Made by a program: the position numbers and the translations under genes | Assembly (NCBI GenBank): GCA_016859345.1 | Contig: CM029134.1 | Span: 13,544,060 to 13,608,059 of the forward strand | Length of the DNA: 64,000 nt | Direction: 5' to 3' | Source: Istiophorus platypterus | Lineage: Eukaryota; Chordata; Actinopteri; Istiophoriformes; Istiophoridae | The notes under the pieces: model-generated | The model's database searches: none | Seen by the model: only the letters and a program-made list of their open reading frames with translations | Told to the model about the DNA's origin: nothing | In this document: positions 26,691 through 40,300 of the stretch, one piece after another | Numbering within the stretch: position 1 is the stretch's first letter | Layout of the letters: each line of letters opens with the position of its first letter

Positions 26691-28109
26691 AACGAGATTT
26701 CCGTCTCCAAGCTCAGGCTTAAATCTTCCTCACTAGATCAATTTGATGATGTATAGAGGATTAGGCAGGAAGCTTGGCATAAGAGTTCAATATTTAAGCA
26801 TAAAGAGACACATGGGACATAGTGTATCAGTGAAGTCACCGCTCTGTTTTCTACATACTAAATCTGCTTAATTCAGCAAAAAGAGATGCAGCTCGGCATT
26901 TCACTGGCAAATGCCCCAACTTTGCTGTACTTTTACGGTAGTCATGATTAGCCCATCCTCATATATTATTTGCTTAGTGGGCCATATTCAAAATTGGCAG
27001 CTTGAATCTGTGGCCTAAATTCAAAAGTTAGCTCAAAGATATGAAATTAGATGTGCTAAAATAAACTTATTGCTTAAATTAAAAATCTAGGCAGATAATC
27101 ATAATTTGTGAAATTTTCTGTGTCTAGGCCATACCTCTGAGACTGCAACAATATAAAATAAAAGGTAATTTACACATTTACATATTTACTTTTCTGAAGT
27201 ATTTGAATGTTGTTTTTTCATGGCAACATCATATAATAAAGTCCCCAACTAGTTAAATTTCACAGTGTTTCAAGGTTATGATATTCATCACTGAATTGAC
27301 TTCACTATGAGTTTATATAACCATGATTTTTTTTTTCTTATGAGGAAACATAATGTACTGTACAAGGTCCAGCATTTTCAAGACAGATTAGATTATTATA
27401 TTGTGCATAAAACCACTGCCCACCCTCAAAACTGCTCTCGCAAACACACACAAAGAGAAGAAATTTGGTCACATTGACTTGGCAACTGGATGTGACCAAG
27501 GATTAAGGATGGCTTGCTTGTCAAAACGCAATCTGTGAACACTGTGATGATCCGTAAGCAACAAGACATCCGTTCAAGGCCTGAAAATCCTTTTCCCTCT
27601 GCGAGGAAGTCTGTGACCACAGAGGAAGAGCACAATATGAATGACTGGACACATTATGAATGAGCAGTCAGAGTATGAGTGAGCAAAAGTTATATGGCCA
27701 CATCATTTTCTTCTGCACCATTGAAAGTTATATAACAGTATTATTTCTGTTAAGATTGGTAAGCACATGTATAACAAAAAGTTTCACTATAAGAGACACT
27801 ATACACAAAAGTGTTCTTCTTTGCATATGTTTCATTGCCCACAGATTTGAACAGGAATTTATATTAACAAGCCCTTAGGTTTCCATTTTAACAAAGATGA
27901 CTATAAATAAAGACCTCTCTTTTAAAGATGTTATACACTATGCATCACTTTCTGATCAGTGCCAAAGTCTGTAAAAGACTTTGAGAGTTTCAATGTCAAT
28001 TTTAGTAATTTATTAACTTTTACCTCAACTCTGAATTATTTTTTCTAAATTTACTCTTATTCTGGAGTTGAGTCAACAATTAAACAGCTTATTATAATTT
28101 TTTTTTTCT

Positions 28110-28147
28110 TTTCACATTTTGAATTTCTGAAAATTCAAAATGTGAAA
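28110..28147. repeat. Perfect hairpin, 17-bp arms, 4-base loop
   Basis: TTTCACATTTTGAATTT at 28110-28126 is matched exactly in reverse complement at 28131-28147, around the loop CTGA. Such a match is extremely unlikely by chance. No known microRNA, SINE or MITE was recognised. A compound microsatellite and a tRNA-like remnant lie within the next 200 bp. Confidence 0.85.
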
Positions 28148-28177
28148 CCTTAAATCTCTAAGAATACCGTATATATA

Positions 28178-28179
<2 letters not shown>

Positions 28180-28266
<87 letters not shown>
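28180..28266. repeat. Compound (CA)n-(TA)n-T(27) microsatellite
   Basis: CA at 28180-28208, TA at 28209-28240, and a T run reaching 28266. Confidence 0.95.
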
Positions 28267-28273
<7 letters not shown>

Positions 28274-28293
28274 TACAATATGTACATGGCCAC

Positions 28294-28355
28294 TAGTGAC
28301 TAGGTGGCACGCGTGGCTAAAACATCAACAAGGTGGTGGTTTGAAATCTCTCACC
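28294..28355 (+). repeat. Possible decayed tRNA-derived SINE head
   Basis: TGGCACGCGTGG resembles a tRNA A box with one inserted base, and GGTTTGAAATC about 30 bases on resembles a B box (GGTTCGANTCC). The intervening GGCTAAAACATCA is reminiscent of the GTGGCTAAGNCATCA phrase of fish SINEs. Spacing suits a tRNA-related RNA polymerase III promoter, but no body or tail can be delimited. The resemblance may be fortuitous. Confidence 0.3.
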
Positions 28356-30272
28356 TTTGGAAGGAGTGAAAGTAAGCAGATGGCAGGCCTTTAGGGTCCA
28401 TAGCACATTGTCGACAACGAATTACAGTCCAGAGGGGAACGGGATGGCTGATAACCTCCATCCCATGGTTCCATCTGCTGAATCCTAAGCAAGGACAGTG
28501 CATGTAGACTTGCAAAACCAGACACTGACACCTTGCAACCCTAATGTAGAATTGTACAAAAGGTGAATTGGTAAGAATTGTTTTCAAGATGTTCTACGTG
28601 GGTTTCCCGGAAAATATGCATTTAGTTTTGGCAGTGCAGTAAATCGAATGTACAAAAAGAACATAAAAAATTAGTTGGAAATTTTCAGTCATCCTTTTAC
28701 TGCAATTTTGTTTTTAGCTGTCGATTGTTAAGCAATAAATTGAATATTTGTTAAATGAAATTTTTTGAATAATAGTACTTTTTCTCAATCCCAATATCTG
28801 AATAAAAGTGATAATAAAGACTAGGAATGATGTTTTAAAAAATAGATAAATAAATAAGATGGTCATTCAAAAGGATTCAGTCTGGCATTTGTACCTTAAA
28901 TACAAAGCAATCTGTTGTCTATTCAAACCCGGCATGACTCTTTGGGCTGATCTAGAGAGAAAGACTTAGAAATAGCAAGCAAAGGCAATTGTAGGAAAAC
29001 ACATTCCAAGAACGTCTTTTGTCCTATTGAAACAAAGTGGTTCGTCATGTTCTGTACATTCACCAGGCTTTAAAATAGGCTTTCACTACAATGGGACTAT
29101 CTAAATCCTATTGTGACAGAACAAGGCAGTGTTCTCAGAATCAAATAGAAAAGGAATAATGTTGAATCTAATTGCAGTTCCTTCACTATGTTTTCCAACT
29201 GGGTTTAATCTAGCTCCATTCATGTCCATGCTAATCAGAACATAGTCTGTGCTGCAGAATTACCAGCAAACATAATTCAGGCTGTTACAATCACACAACA
29301 GGCATGGACAGGAGTCTCTCAAGTCATCAATATAAAACACATGTAGATACAGTTCATTGTTTTCACTGATTTCTCAATATTCAAGGGATACATTACAAGG
29401 AACAGCGGACATGAGAAAGTTACACCATCCAGCAGCCAATGCTGCGGCCACCCGCTCTCTGCAAAACTTGCTGCTTCCACAATATTGTTCAGCCTATTTG
29501 TATGTGACGGGAGGTCCCCTCTCCTGCCACACTTCTATCAGGAGCGGGTACAGTAAGAAATGAAAGCCTGTGCTGAAGCAACAGCTGTTTCTACTTATGT
29601 AATGGCTGCAGGATGACTGTTCATATCCTGGCTCATTGAAGCTGTCACAAATCATTAATCTTGGACCTGTCTGTGGGGCCAGGCTGTCAAGTTGTTTCTG
29701 GACATTTGTGGCTAGGCAGAAACAGGACACATCGTTTAAGCAGGCGCCTCACACCTTCGCGATCTTAAACGATATCTTAAAATACCTCACCTGCTGCTCT
29801 TACTTTGTTGTACTGAGCTATGTTAATTCAATTTCATTTAACTTCTTAGTCAGTGAGGGGCTGATACATGTAACAAACCTGTTCCCTTCTACTCAGAGCA
29901 TGTATCTTCACAAGAAAACCAACTATTCATCTACCAGCATAAAAACTCAGAATAATATACAACACAATATATACAATTTCAACTTTTATTTTTTTTCTTT
30001 TTGTTAGCACTTGATTTTTCAACGAGCACCTGAGGGAAGAAAAATCCACATTCCATTCCAAGAAAGCCATTGCACATTTCTTGATGTTGGCGTTTATGTA
30101 TGTCTGTTGCTCCCTCTCGTGCAGTGCCACATATGTGGTAGAGTGGATGTAGCCCTGTAGAGGTACCTCAAACTGAATAGCACATCAAGGGGCTTAGCTG
30201 CAGCATCAGTGAGGTCTTAAGTAACTTTTCAATACTGCAAGCCACTGAAAAGAGACACTGAGGGAGACCTAA

Positions 30273-30285
30273 TGCCCTCTACTGG
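30273..30285 (-). promoter_or_regulatory. Full match to the CTCF core consensus
   Basis: The minus strand reads CCAGTAGAGGGCA, matching all 13 positions of CCASYAGRKGGCR. About 0.06 such matches are expected by chance in a window of this size at equal base frequencies. Occupancy cannot be inferred from sequence alone. Confidence 0.4.
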
Positions 30286-31627
30286 TTGGATAATAGCAAA
30301 GATTTCAGGTGAGTTTGGTTGAGACATCCTCATGTGCCTCCTTGACATAATGTGCTTAATAGAATTATGTTATGTATTTTATGACACAGATATTACATGT
30401 ATAGGATCCACTAGATAGTACATTATCATGCATCTTGTGGGTGCATCCGAAAAGCCTTCAAAACTTTTTGCTTTATTTTGCAGCATGTTTGCATGAATCA
30501 ACTGTATTTACAGGGGCACCTGCACTCTTGTGGATATTTTAATCGGCTAAGTACATTTAATTATGCTAAGTTAAATTAAAATAGGCCTCTGATTTAGAAG
30601 AATCTAGAGACAGAGGTACATTGAACAAGATATAAAGAAAGTGGGATTTTACTTTTTTTTTATCTACTTGTTGCTGATATTTTGCAAATTAAAAACAAAT
30701 GAATAATAAATGCACCGAACCATTAAAGTGAGATGTACAGTTTGGCCCAGCTCATAATTGCTTTTCCAAAGACTTGCCTTGAAAGTAATTAGAGGTTGGA
30801 GTAAAAACACTAACCATTCAGATAATCAGCCTGCCATTAACACCTAAGGGGCTGTATTTGGTTATCAGCTTGACCCTACTCTGAAATGTATTCAGATTCC
30901 CTGATTTATAGACTTTACTCTTTAGACACATATTATAAGTAGATTGATCAGTGCAAAAATCAACACGTAATACTCGCAGCATATCTGTGGTCGAGGAAGT
31001 TATTGACTAGACAGAATGGATGGCATCATACTTTTCAGCAAGACTGTTGTTTATCTGCCCCACGCTGAGCAGAGTAAACTAATTAATAAGTCTCTTTTTT
31101 CCCCTGAGACAAAATCTCCCTTTATTGCTTGACCTTTCGTGGTGGCCACTGACAAACTTGTGACTGAGTGTGAATTTCATTATGGAGAGAAATTCATCTT
31201 TATTGATCAAATTAAGAGGCAGGTGGGGAGAAAAAGGCTGAAAGGTGTATTCTGCTGAATATAATCACAGTCATTGGGGCTCCAAACCACCATGTCAGAT
31301 CAGTGACCTCTCAGTTTTTCATTTTTCATTGTGAATTAGCTCCTCTGAGGATGTTTCATCCTACATGGGGAAGTACATGTTAATGTTGAATGAGAGTAGA
31401 AACTGAAACTGAAGTCTTGGGGAAGATATGGTTTACATTCAAACCATAGACTGCACAAAGACTGTCAAACATGTTGCAGTCCTTGTTGATTAATGTCTTG
31501 CATAGAAACACCTTTTTGTTGTTGCCTGACCATATGGTCCGTGATCATTTGGCAACAGGTATAAGGTGCAAATAACTGTGAATAATATACTGTATGCCTG
31601 CTTTCACATGCCAGTGCCTTGGCAGCT

Positions 31628-31647
31628 AAAAAAAAAAAGAAAAAAAA
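31628..31647. repeat. Poly(A) tract with one G
   Basis: This is A11-G-A8 in intronic sequence, with no recognisable retroposon body attached. Confidence 0.85.
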
Positions 31648-32608
31648 TACTTTGCTTTCAGTGGGAATTTGTGCAGTTTTATTATTGTTATTTTAAATTA
31701 TTTACAGTTTTTCAGCTTCAATAACTGATGTACCATCCATGCATCATTCTTTTCACAAGGAGGGAAGACAGCGTCCTATTTGATTTTGTTATTTTCCCAT
31801 TAAAACCTGAGAAAACATCAAAGGCACAATGATTTAATTAACAATGTGGAGAGTCTGTGTACAGCCGTCTGCATTTTGCAAATTACTCTTTGCTGAGAAT
31901 AAGAGACTTATCAGGTCCATACAGACATCGCTACACACCTCAAAAGAAGTTATGTTGACACAAGGAAGGGGAAAATACATGTCTCCCCCAGACAGAATTA
32001 TCCACTTCACAGGTATTTTCAGTTTACTGTTTCCAGGTTGGAAAATTAATACCCTTTCTTCTTCTGCCAGTAGAGTTTACAATTCTTTGTTGTGGGTTCT
32101 GTGAAGTGCAGCTTGAACGAGGAATAGAAGGGGGAGTTAAGTGTCATATTTGGAATATCTTTGTGATTCTTTCCTTATAGCATTTCAATTCTTGATAATT
32201 GTTTTTGAAGGAAAGTGTCTCCGGGAAGGTGTTCCTTAATGATTATTCCCCTCTTGCCACTTGGGTTCGGGAGCTTTCAGTCTATTTATCACTACTTGTG
32301 GCCGAGATGTACAATGTAGCCCAACAAACCCAGAGAAGTGTTCTCAACATGTTTGATAATGACAATGAATAACATTTCAGATTAAAATGGAAAAAAAATA
32401 CCAGCGGGGGCATGTTAACCACTTTAAATGGTAATTGTTCCACCTTGCTCTTTAAAGACCTATATGAATGAAAGAGCATTTGAAATGAAGGGGATAGGAA
32501 TCAGATGTATTCCTCGTAGTCTCTAAGCACTGAACACATTGTTAAGTCACTGTTTCAGCAGTACAGGTTTGTTGAACGGTCTCTCATACAATATTGTAGC
32601 ACAGTGTG

Positions 32609-32624
32609 TTTTTTTTTTTTTTTT
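32609..32624. repeat. Poly(T) tract, 16 bases
   Basis: This is an uninterrupted T16 in intronic sequence. Confidence 0.9.
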
Positions 32625-33775
32625 CAACATCTCAGTGTTTTCTAAAGGTGAGGTATGATGTCTGATTATATTTCCATAATGAAATATGAATAGAATTGAC
32701 TGGGGTCTTGTGCTTGCAAATTAGTAAATTAGTTTATTCTCCGTCTATGTCAAAGAGATGGATGTTCACCAGCCTTCGTTAAATCTGACTTCAATATGTG
32801 CACTCCCTGAGAGCCATTGTAAATAAAAGCTGATATGTGGGTGAGGAGAGATAATCAAAGGAATGCTACGAACGCCGCTGAAGGGAAACCGTCACCAGAT
32901 GACGTCCAGCATAAGGTCTGATCGTAGATCGTATCCCGTAATGCTTTTTCCTTGTTGTATGGACAACCTATGGAGGAAGTTACCTGATCCAACACATAAT
33001 TTAATAATAAAGCACAATAACTGAAATTGTCCTCTCAAGATGAGAACGAAATCTAGAAAAATAAACAGAAAAACAGCAGCAGAAAGGGTAAGAGGGAGAA
33101 TAACAAGAGATAAAGACAGACAGAGACCGTACGGGCAAAGACAGAAGGAGTGAGAGAGAATAATTTTATTTTCTTTCCAGGGGTGTCACTTCTAGGCAAT
33201 TCAATATCATAACTATATTTTTTTGCTGTGCTCTTCTGCCTGCTTGACATTTCTGGGTTAAACAGTGCCTATCACAGCTCACCCTTGCCATGTTTCACAT
33301 AAATTCACATTAAGATATTTCTTAAGAAATGATTTTTTTCACCGTCAATGAGCAATCTCGCTCTGTCATTCTGGTCGCGGTTAGGCCAACAGGTAAAGGG
33401 GAGGAAGAGCAAGGCAGAATATATTGGTGAAAGAAATGTCACATTTGATGGAATCACTTTAATTACATGCTTGTACTAAATTGTTCTTCAGTGCCCCCAC
33501 ATTGTGTTGACTGATGCAATGTTCTGAATGACATTCCAATTCACATTTTTCATGAGACAATGAAGAGAAAGAATGTGGTGCTTTTTCCTTTATTTTAATA
33601 ATCATTTTAATTATGGCTTAAATCATTCATGGTTGACCTTTAGTAACATTCAACATTCAACAAGTTTGTCACAAAGAAAAACAATAAAGCCATCAAAACC
33701 TAGTGACAGTGGCTTAAAAGCTAGTTTGGAATGATGTTAATCAAAACAAGACTTTTACACAACTAGTACCTCTTC

Positions 33776-33801
33776 TAGTTGTAGTATTGATACTACAACT
33801 A
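33776..33801. repeat. Perfect hairpin, 11-bp arms, 4-base loop
   Basis: TAGTTGTAGTA at 33776-33786 is the exact reverse complement of 33791-33801, around the loop TTGA. It is too short for a microRNA precursor. Confidence 0.85.
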
Positions 33802-34272
33802 CCACATCTTTACTAAGATAATAATAAAAATGATCATTTTAAATACAGACCTGGCTTTCCTATTTCCTCTTGATTTGCCCTCCTAATTTCACCGTGCACC
33901 CTCACTGTTTATTGAAGATAATAGGTATTGTTGGGGGCATGGGCGGTTGGGTGAATGTCATCAATCAGCATTAACCATCAGCTCTGGGCTATTGACTGAT
34001 GATTCACCACGGCGGAATCTCCTCTGACTCTAAAATGAAAGGCAGAGGCAGCAGCAGTAAGAATGAGAGGCAGAGACACTCGGTTGATTGGCACCTCATT
34101 GGGTCTGACGGGGAACCTTTGATTGCACTAGCTGTCAATATCACGTAATTGTTTTTCTTACATACATGGTGCCCTCTGGTTATTTGCAGCAGGGTCTACT
34201 TTTTCATTTGCCTGTATGGCATTGTGCAGCTACTTTGTAGGAGGTATTATATTATTATATGTATTTTTTTTT

Positions 34273-34316
34273 GCATTTGCATTTGCATTTGCATTCGCAT
34301 GTGCATTTGTATTTGC
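34273..34316. repeat. (ATTTGC)n hexanucleotide repeat containing overlapping POU octamers
   Basis: A 6-bp repeat gives three overlapping perfect ATTTGCAT octamers at 34275, 34281 and 34287. Diverged units (ATTCGCAT, ATGTGCAT, ATTTGTAT) follow. It is a simple repeat whose unit happens to be a transcription-factor site. Confidence 0.85.
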
Positions 34317-37300
34317 TACATCTACAGTGCATTTTCCTTCTTGATGATGCTGTATGCAAAAAATGGTGTTTATAAACTACCATCACCCAAAATGTCATGG
34401 TAACATCAGTGTATTAAGATTCAAAACCCATACTAGACAAGTGAGATTAGCTGCATATGGCTGTAAATCTGTCCTTCACAGCTACCCTTGGGTGTGTCAG
34501 AGTAGCCAGTTATGCCTTCAAGCCTTAATTGAGCCCTTTTCTATTATCACATTAAGTGTTTTACTGGAATACATATACCAAGCATACTTCTGTCTTGACA
34601 AGGGTGAACTCAGTGTGTATTCACTGAAGTCAGGCTAGAATTGAGTTTAAATTTCTTCTTAAATGGCACCCATAACTGCCAGAGGAACTGTTCAGGGCTG
34701 AGAGAGCAGCCCCGTTCTCCACCCCAAGGTCAGTGCAGAAGACAAGGTTTAATTGAAACTGAAACTGTCTACCTGATAATATGAAATAATTAGCAATATC
34801 AGAGTGGAGAGAGGAAGAGTCAGGGATGAAGAAAAATAAAATGGACATCATGCTGAGATAAAAAATGGCAGACTGGTGGCAAGTCATCAGTTCTAGGGGA
34901 ATTGAATGTCACTGTGATTGACTGGAGTTGACTGGATGTCACACATGAAATTCAAAGGAGTAATGCAAATAAGACATATGATACCAAAACTTTACCAAAG
35001 GCTTTGAACCAGGGTCTATTGCAAAATAAGACACTTGATTGGCCACTAAATCTTCATGGAAACCTTTTTGTCTCTGGCAAATGCCCTATTATGGTTGCAT
35101 GGCTCCCAAAATCACCTACCCTGTACTTGTAGCTTTCTCCTCCCACCCGTAAAACAAACTCCGCCACCCCTCAGCCCTGAAAGACTTCAGAAGTCACTTC
35201 TGCCAGGCCCAACATTTCCGCACCAGTTAATAAAGGGGAAATGAATTGTATCAGTGTTGCTGTCTTTGCTCACAGTGAATAGGAAATTATCATAGAGATG
35301 GGCATTGGTGCCTTCACACTCTGAATTACATAGAGCGGGCCTGTTTCTCTCTCTGTCGCACATTCACACACTTGCTCACACACATGCACAGAGGCGTGCG
35401 CGAGCACATACGGACACGGTAGCTTGAAATAAACTGCCTGGATGAAATTGGCTATAGTGATGTCATCGCACCGGTGGTGGTGGTGGTGATGAGCCAGGAA
35501 GCCCCGGCAAATTTTTTTTTTTTTTCCCACAGTTCCACAAACACCCAGACATGTTTGTGACATCCGGGGCTTTTTATTTTTTCCCCGCTAACTTCCTGTC
35601 TTTCCATGACATCCCCAGGCTCTGCTTAGATATGTCAACATTAGAGCTGATACTAGATGCCAGGCAGAAGAAATGTGACATACCCTTGCCTCTTTGTGGG
35701 TGTTTTTGTCATGTTAGAGGAGGACGAAACAGCTGACACAAAGAGGTTGGAACCCTGGGACAGACAAAATATACATGTGCCCTCAGGGCCTGACAGGCAC
35801 ACAAAAATCAAAGTAGTGGGATGTTAATATCTGATAGTTAGTGCTTTGGGCTAAACAGCATAAAAGACATTGAGGTCAATGGGTTTCCTGGTAGTCTCTA
35901 GACCAATGTAGTTGTGTGGCTATTTTCACCATCTCCTCCGTGGACTGTTGCAGCCACTGGAGCATTCTCTTCATCATCACAGGCAGAACACAATCAGTGA
36001 ACCTACTTTCTGCTTCTGCCCTTTTATTTTATTATAATTCTTTTTTTTTTTTTTTCCTATTGAGACTCTCTAGGAGCCTAAAAGGAGCTGTTAGGCTTGC
36101 CAGCCAAGAAATAAAAGCAGTGCTGAAAACACTGAAACAGGTTTTTAACTCTGAATTGTTTCATTGCCCTGTGATGAAAATTAGTTACAGCGTATTTGAA
36201 TTACATCTAAGACAATGACATTTAAATAAGACAAATATATTATTAACAGCATTAAAAAAAAAATTTTGAGACTGGTATAGTCATTATTATAAGCAATAAT
36301 TCAATGCGAAACATGTATATAATTTCTATAACTAGACTGAGTATAAACTAAATCCTACTACCTCTTTGATCATTCATAATGCTTAGGGATTGAATAAAAT
36401 CACCATACATCCTTATTACGTTCTAATCTTACACCTTTTTATTTATTTTTCAGCAACAGCCATACTCTCTCACGCACTCTTTCTCTCCCTCCGTGTGTCT
36501 GTCTGTATCTGTCATTCTCTCTGTTTCGAGTTTTAGTTGACAATGCTTGCACTCAACGCACCCTGAATAAAGTGCGCAGTGACAGAGACATTAACACAAG
36601 CCACTGAGTAGCTCTGTGATTTTAGTGAGAGCGTATCTATCAGCCTGGGCCTAGGGGAGTAAAAAAAAAGCATATATCTCAACTTTCAACAACTGGTGTA
36701 TGGGCGGAGGATTGTGACAGTCAACATCAAAACAGTAAAAGTACAGCTGTGATTTACTGAACGTGCCGTTTCTGTCTGTTTTCATGTTTGCCAGTGATAC
36801 ATTATATGACTTTTCTTCAGCTTTCAAGAACATGGCGACGCGGATGAATTAAACATGTTAAGCAGGAACAGGTCTTTCTCTGAAAGCTTTACCCTTTTCA
36901 TGATAACCCCTTTTTAGACATTCAGGAGACTTATCACAGCGTATAAATAGGACGGAATTCATTATTCAGGGGAGGTTTCAGTGAAAAATTAATAGTTGTC
37001 CCCAAAGGAGGGTCTGTGGCGTTTCAGAAAAGGAAAACCTTTAAAGTGTACATGCACAGGGGGATCTAGAGAGAGGCTGCCCCTCATATTAAAACCTTTA
37101 CCATGCTACACTACACACTGATATTTCAAATATAAGTTTGCTTGGCACTAATGACTGTGACTAATAATGCATACAGACTGCATTCATGCCTAAGCTCTCC
37201 TCCAAACATTCTGAAAATATAGAAAGAAAAGGAGAGAGAAAAAGGATAGGATGAGTGTCTGGTCCTGACAGTGGCACCTCATATACTTTAGATTACACAT

Positions 37301-40300
37301 TTCCAGGACTGTCAAATAGGACAAAACACCAGGACTTGAACCGTTGACATCTGAAGAGAGACTACTTTTTAGTGACTATACTTAATGCTTTCACTCAGAA
37401 ATATCCCTCTGTATATTAAACACACAATGCAAATAGAGACAACAGAAAGTTAACAGTAGGTTCTCCGCTCAGCTCTCTCATATAAGAGATAACAATTTTC
37501 ACCATGGCCAGAAAACCAATGCAATGAGATCGTGCTGCCGGTGTTGAGTGCTTTTCAGCCTGCCAGTTTTCTGTTGAAAGATGGGCTTCACAATGCCTTT
37601 GTATCCACTTCCTATCTGTCTGCCCATAGAGGCAATAACAGTAATGTATGGCTAAGGGAAAACAGAGCTAATCATCAATGACTGCAAGATATATAGCATA
37701 TGCAGTGGCACCTTGTTTATTACCCTCTCTTTTCCTCCTGCTTAATGCATCGAGTCTACAGAAAAGCCGCCAGATCAGGGAGCTTCTTCAATGTTAATTT
37801 GATTCATTCTTGTTTTCCATAATAATTGGGGGCAATGGGTCAGTGTGATGAATTTGCTTGTTACATGACACAGGATGTAGCACAGTGGTGGCTGTTGTAC
37901 GTTTTTTTCTCTCTTGTCTCTCCTCCATCATGTGAAACAGGGGCCTCATTTTTTATTAGCTATTTTCTGAAAACATTGATCTCCTAATGCAACAGGTTTA
38001 ACTCTTCTAGGACTTTCTTATGCTTCAAATCAGTCCCTAATATGATTTTAAAAGTCAACCTAAGAGTGTTATAAGTGACATTTACATTTTAGATCATTTC
38101 TAAATGATTCATAATTGTTCTGACAATATTCCTGCTGGAACAACATAATCTTCTTGCAAATATCAGACAACTTCGTCAGGTCTCACATAATCAGCATATT
38201 TTCCTTTCTTTCTTAATCCCTCTAAAATATTTTCACTTCCTTTTTATTGCACACTCTCTATTTTCATTCCCCAGACCTCACATTATCTACACTGTATGGA
38301 AATTTTCAGACATTCATCCATGTGCAATGAATTTTAAGGTGGATTCACATTTTTTTTAATCTTATAAATATGCATTTATGTATTGCTTTCTTGTCAGTGA
38401 CAGCACACCTACAGTATATCTACGGTATCATCCGGTGCCTTCACAAGCACAGACTACCAAAAAAGAGAACAAATGGCAAAACTCACGTGAGATTTTTTCA
38501 ACTGAGAGCATTAATGATTGTGTGTGTTGGCTGCCCGTGTATGTGCATCTACATGACCGTGCCTTGTTTCTACCACTGCAGAAGCTCTGCACCTCTTCCT
38601 CTGTGTGTCATTGTGGTGATGAGCGCTGATTGCAGATTGTTATGGTGTTTGCACCTCTCATCTATCTGGCCCATGCTGGGTATTTGGCCAAGCCTGATTG
38701 TGTTGCTGGTGACACTGGCATCATGTCCTCGGGGTGGGGAGGCCCAATAGTAGTCCAGACATAATGAAGGAGATGTAATCAACCAATGTCACGCAAAAAG
38801 TCAAGTGCTTAGAATAAAGCTTTTTCTGTGTTCTACCTTCCCAGCTGTGCTTTCTTTTGATGGAAATCACACAACTGTGGCTTATTTTAAAGCATTTTAT
38901 GCTGAAGAGGTATGAAAAATTTGAGTTTTTTGTTTTCTTTTCTCTTCCTGACAACAAAGGTGACTGGGGGATAAAGGAATTTACAATAAATTAAATCTAT
39001 ACAAGTTCGTACATGTTTGTATTGTAGATTCTTAATGGAGAAACGGGTGCTTCAATCTACAACATACTTTTAATCAATGGCAACAAAAAGAAAGAAGCAA
39101 CTGTTTGGCACTGGGCTGTTCAAGAGATCCTTTCTCTCTTTGTGCACTTTGTCCTCTCTCTGTGCTTTGTTATTTGTTTTGGTGTTCTAATCTCAGCCAA
39201 GTCAATAATATTCTTTGTTGTTTGAAATTGTGTGTCGGGAACAAAAAGGCCTCCTCCTTTTGTTGAAAGTACCTGTCTGTGACTTTTCACTCTCTCTCAG
39301 ACTCCCAGATAAAGTAATCATTAGATGTTGTTTTCTGCCTGCAATTACTTTCAGTTACAATGGGTCAAACACAGGGAAAGCAAAAGGGGTCGGGAGAAGA
39401 CAAGGCTAGATGGATTACAGGCGAGGAACTGTATAGGTCCCACAAGTGCTGATAAATACGTATGTGGCTTGGAGACTCACCGTTGTCAGCAGCGTCTCAG
39501 TAAATGCATCAAAAGTAATTAGTCTAGAGTATATATGGACAACCTCCCTCCTCTCTTATCTGCGTCACATTGTCTCCTTTAAAAAGGGCCATTCATTACA
39601 TTTGGCACTATTTGTTTTAAAAAGCAAAAAAAAGAGGAGCAATGGCTCTGCTATTTCTCACATCTCACTTTTTATCACTGCAACACAGAATTGCTCTGAA
39701 ATTTATGTTTCGGTGGAAAAATCCACTATGTCATTATCGTAGGTAATTCATTACCATTCACTGGCATGCCGTTCTTAGACCAATGCGATCATTGGTGAGG
39801 ACAGCCAGGAGATCAAAACAGAGATATCTAAATCTTGTTCATAAAATCCTACAGTAGGCCTTGACAAGCCATCAACCCCAGCACAGCTCCTTATAGATTT
39901 TAACGCATGTCAGTCTCCTACATGGCACCACTGACCTCTACGGCGTAGATGGTCTCTGCTCTGCAAAGAGCATGCCAAGTTTTTATTGCTACAAAGGAAT
40001 ATTTACTTCCTCCTCCACGTCCTTGTCAGCTGTGACAATGACAGCTCTTATTGCCTTCACCGGGGATTATACAGTACCTCCTCTTGATAAAAGTAAAGAA
40101 AACCAAATACCATTTGAGTCTGACGCGCAGAGAAAAGTTCATTTTCAGATTCATTGCCATAGATATACTCTTTACCAGCAAAGTCACAGACCTTGTCTCT
40201 GAGCCTGCATATTCTTATTTCATTGTTAAATTCATGTATATGTAGGGCTTATAAGTATAGCATGTAGTTTTCATTCCTTCAGCCTCTCTTGAGCTTTGCG

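Noticed and set aside
38370..38750. 126-codon Cys-rich + strand frame
   Set aside because: It contains hydrophobic runs but no recognisable family. An overlapping second frame is equally open, so I treat it as chance.
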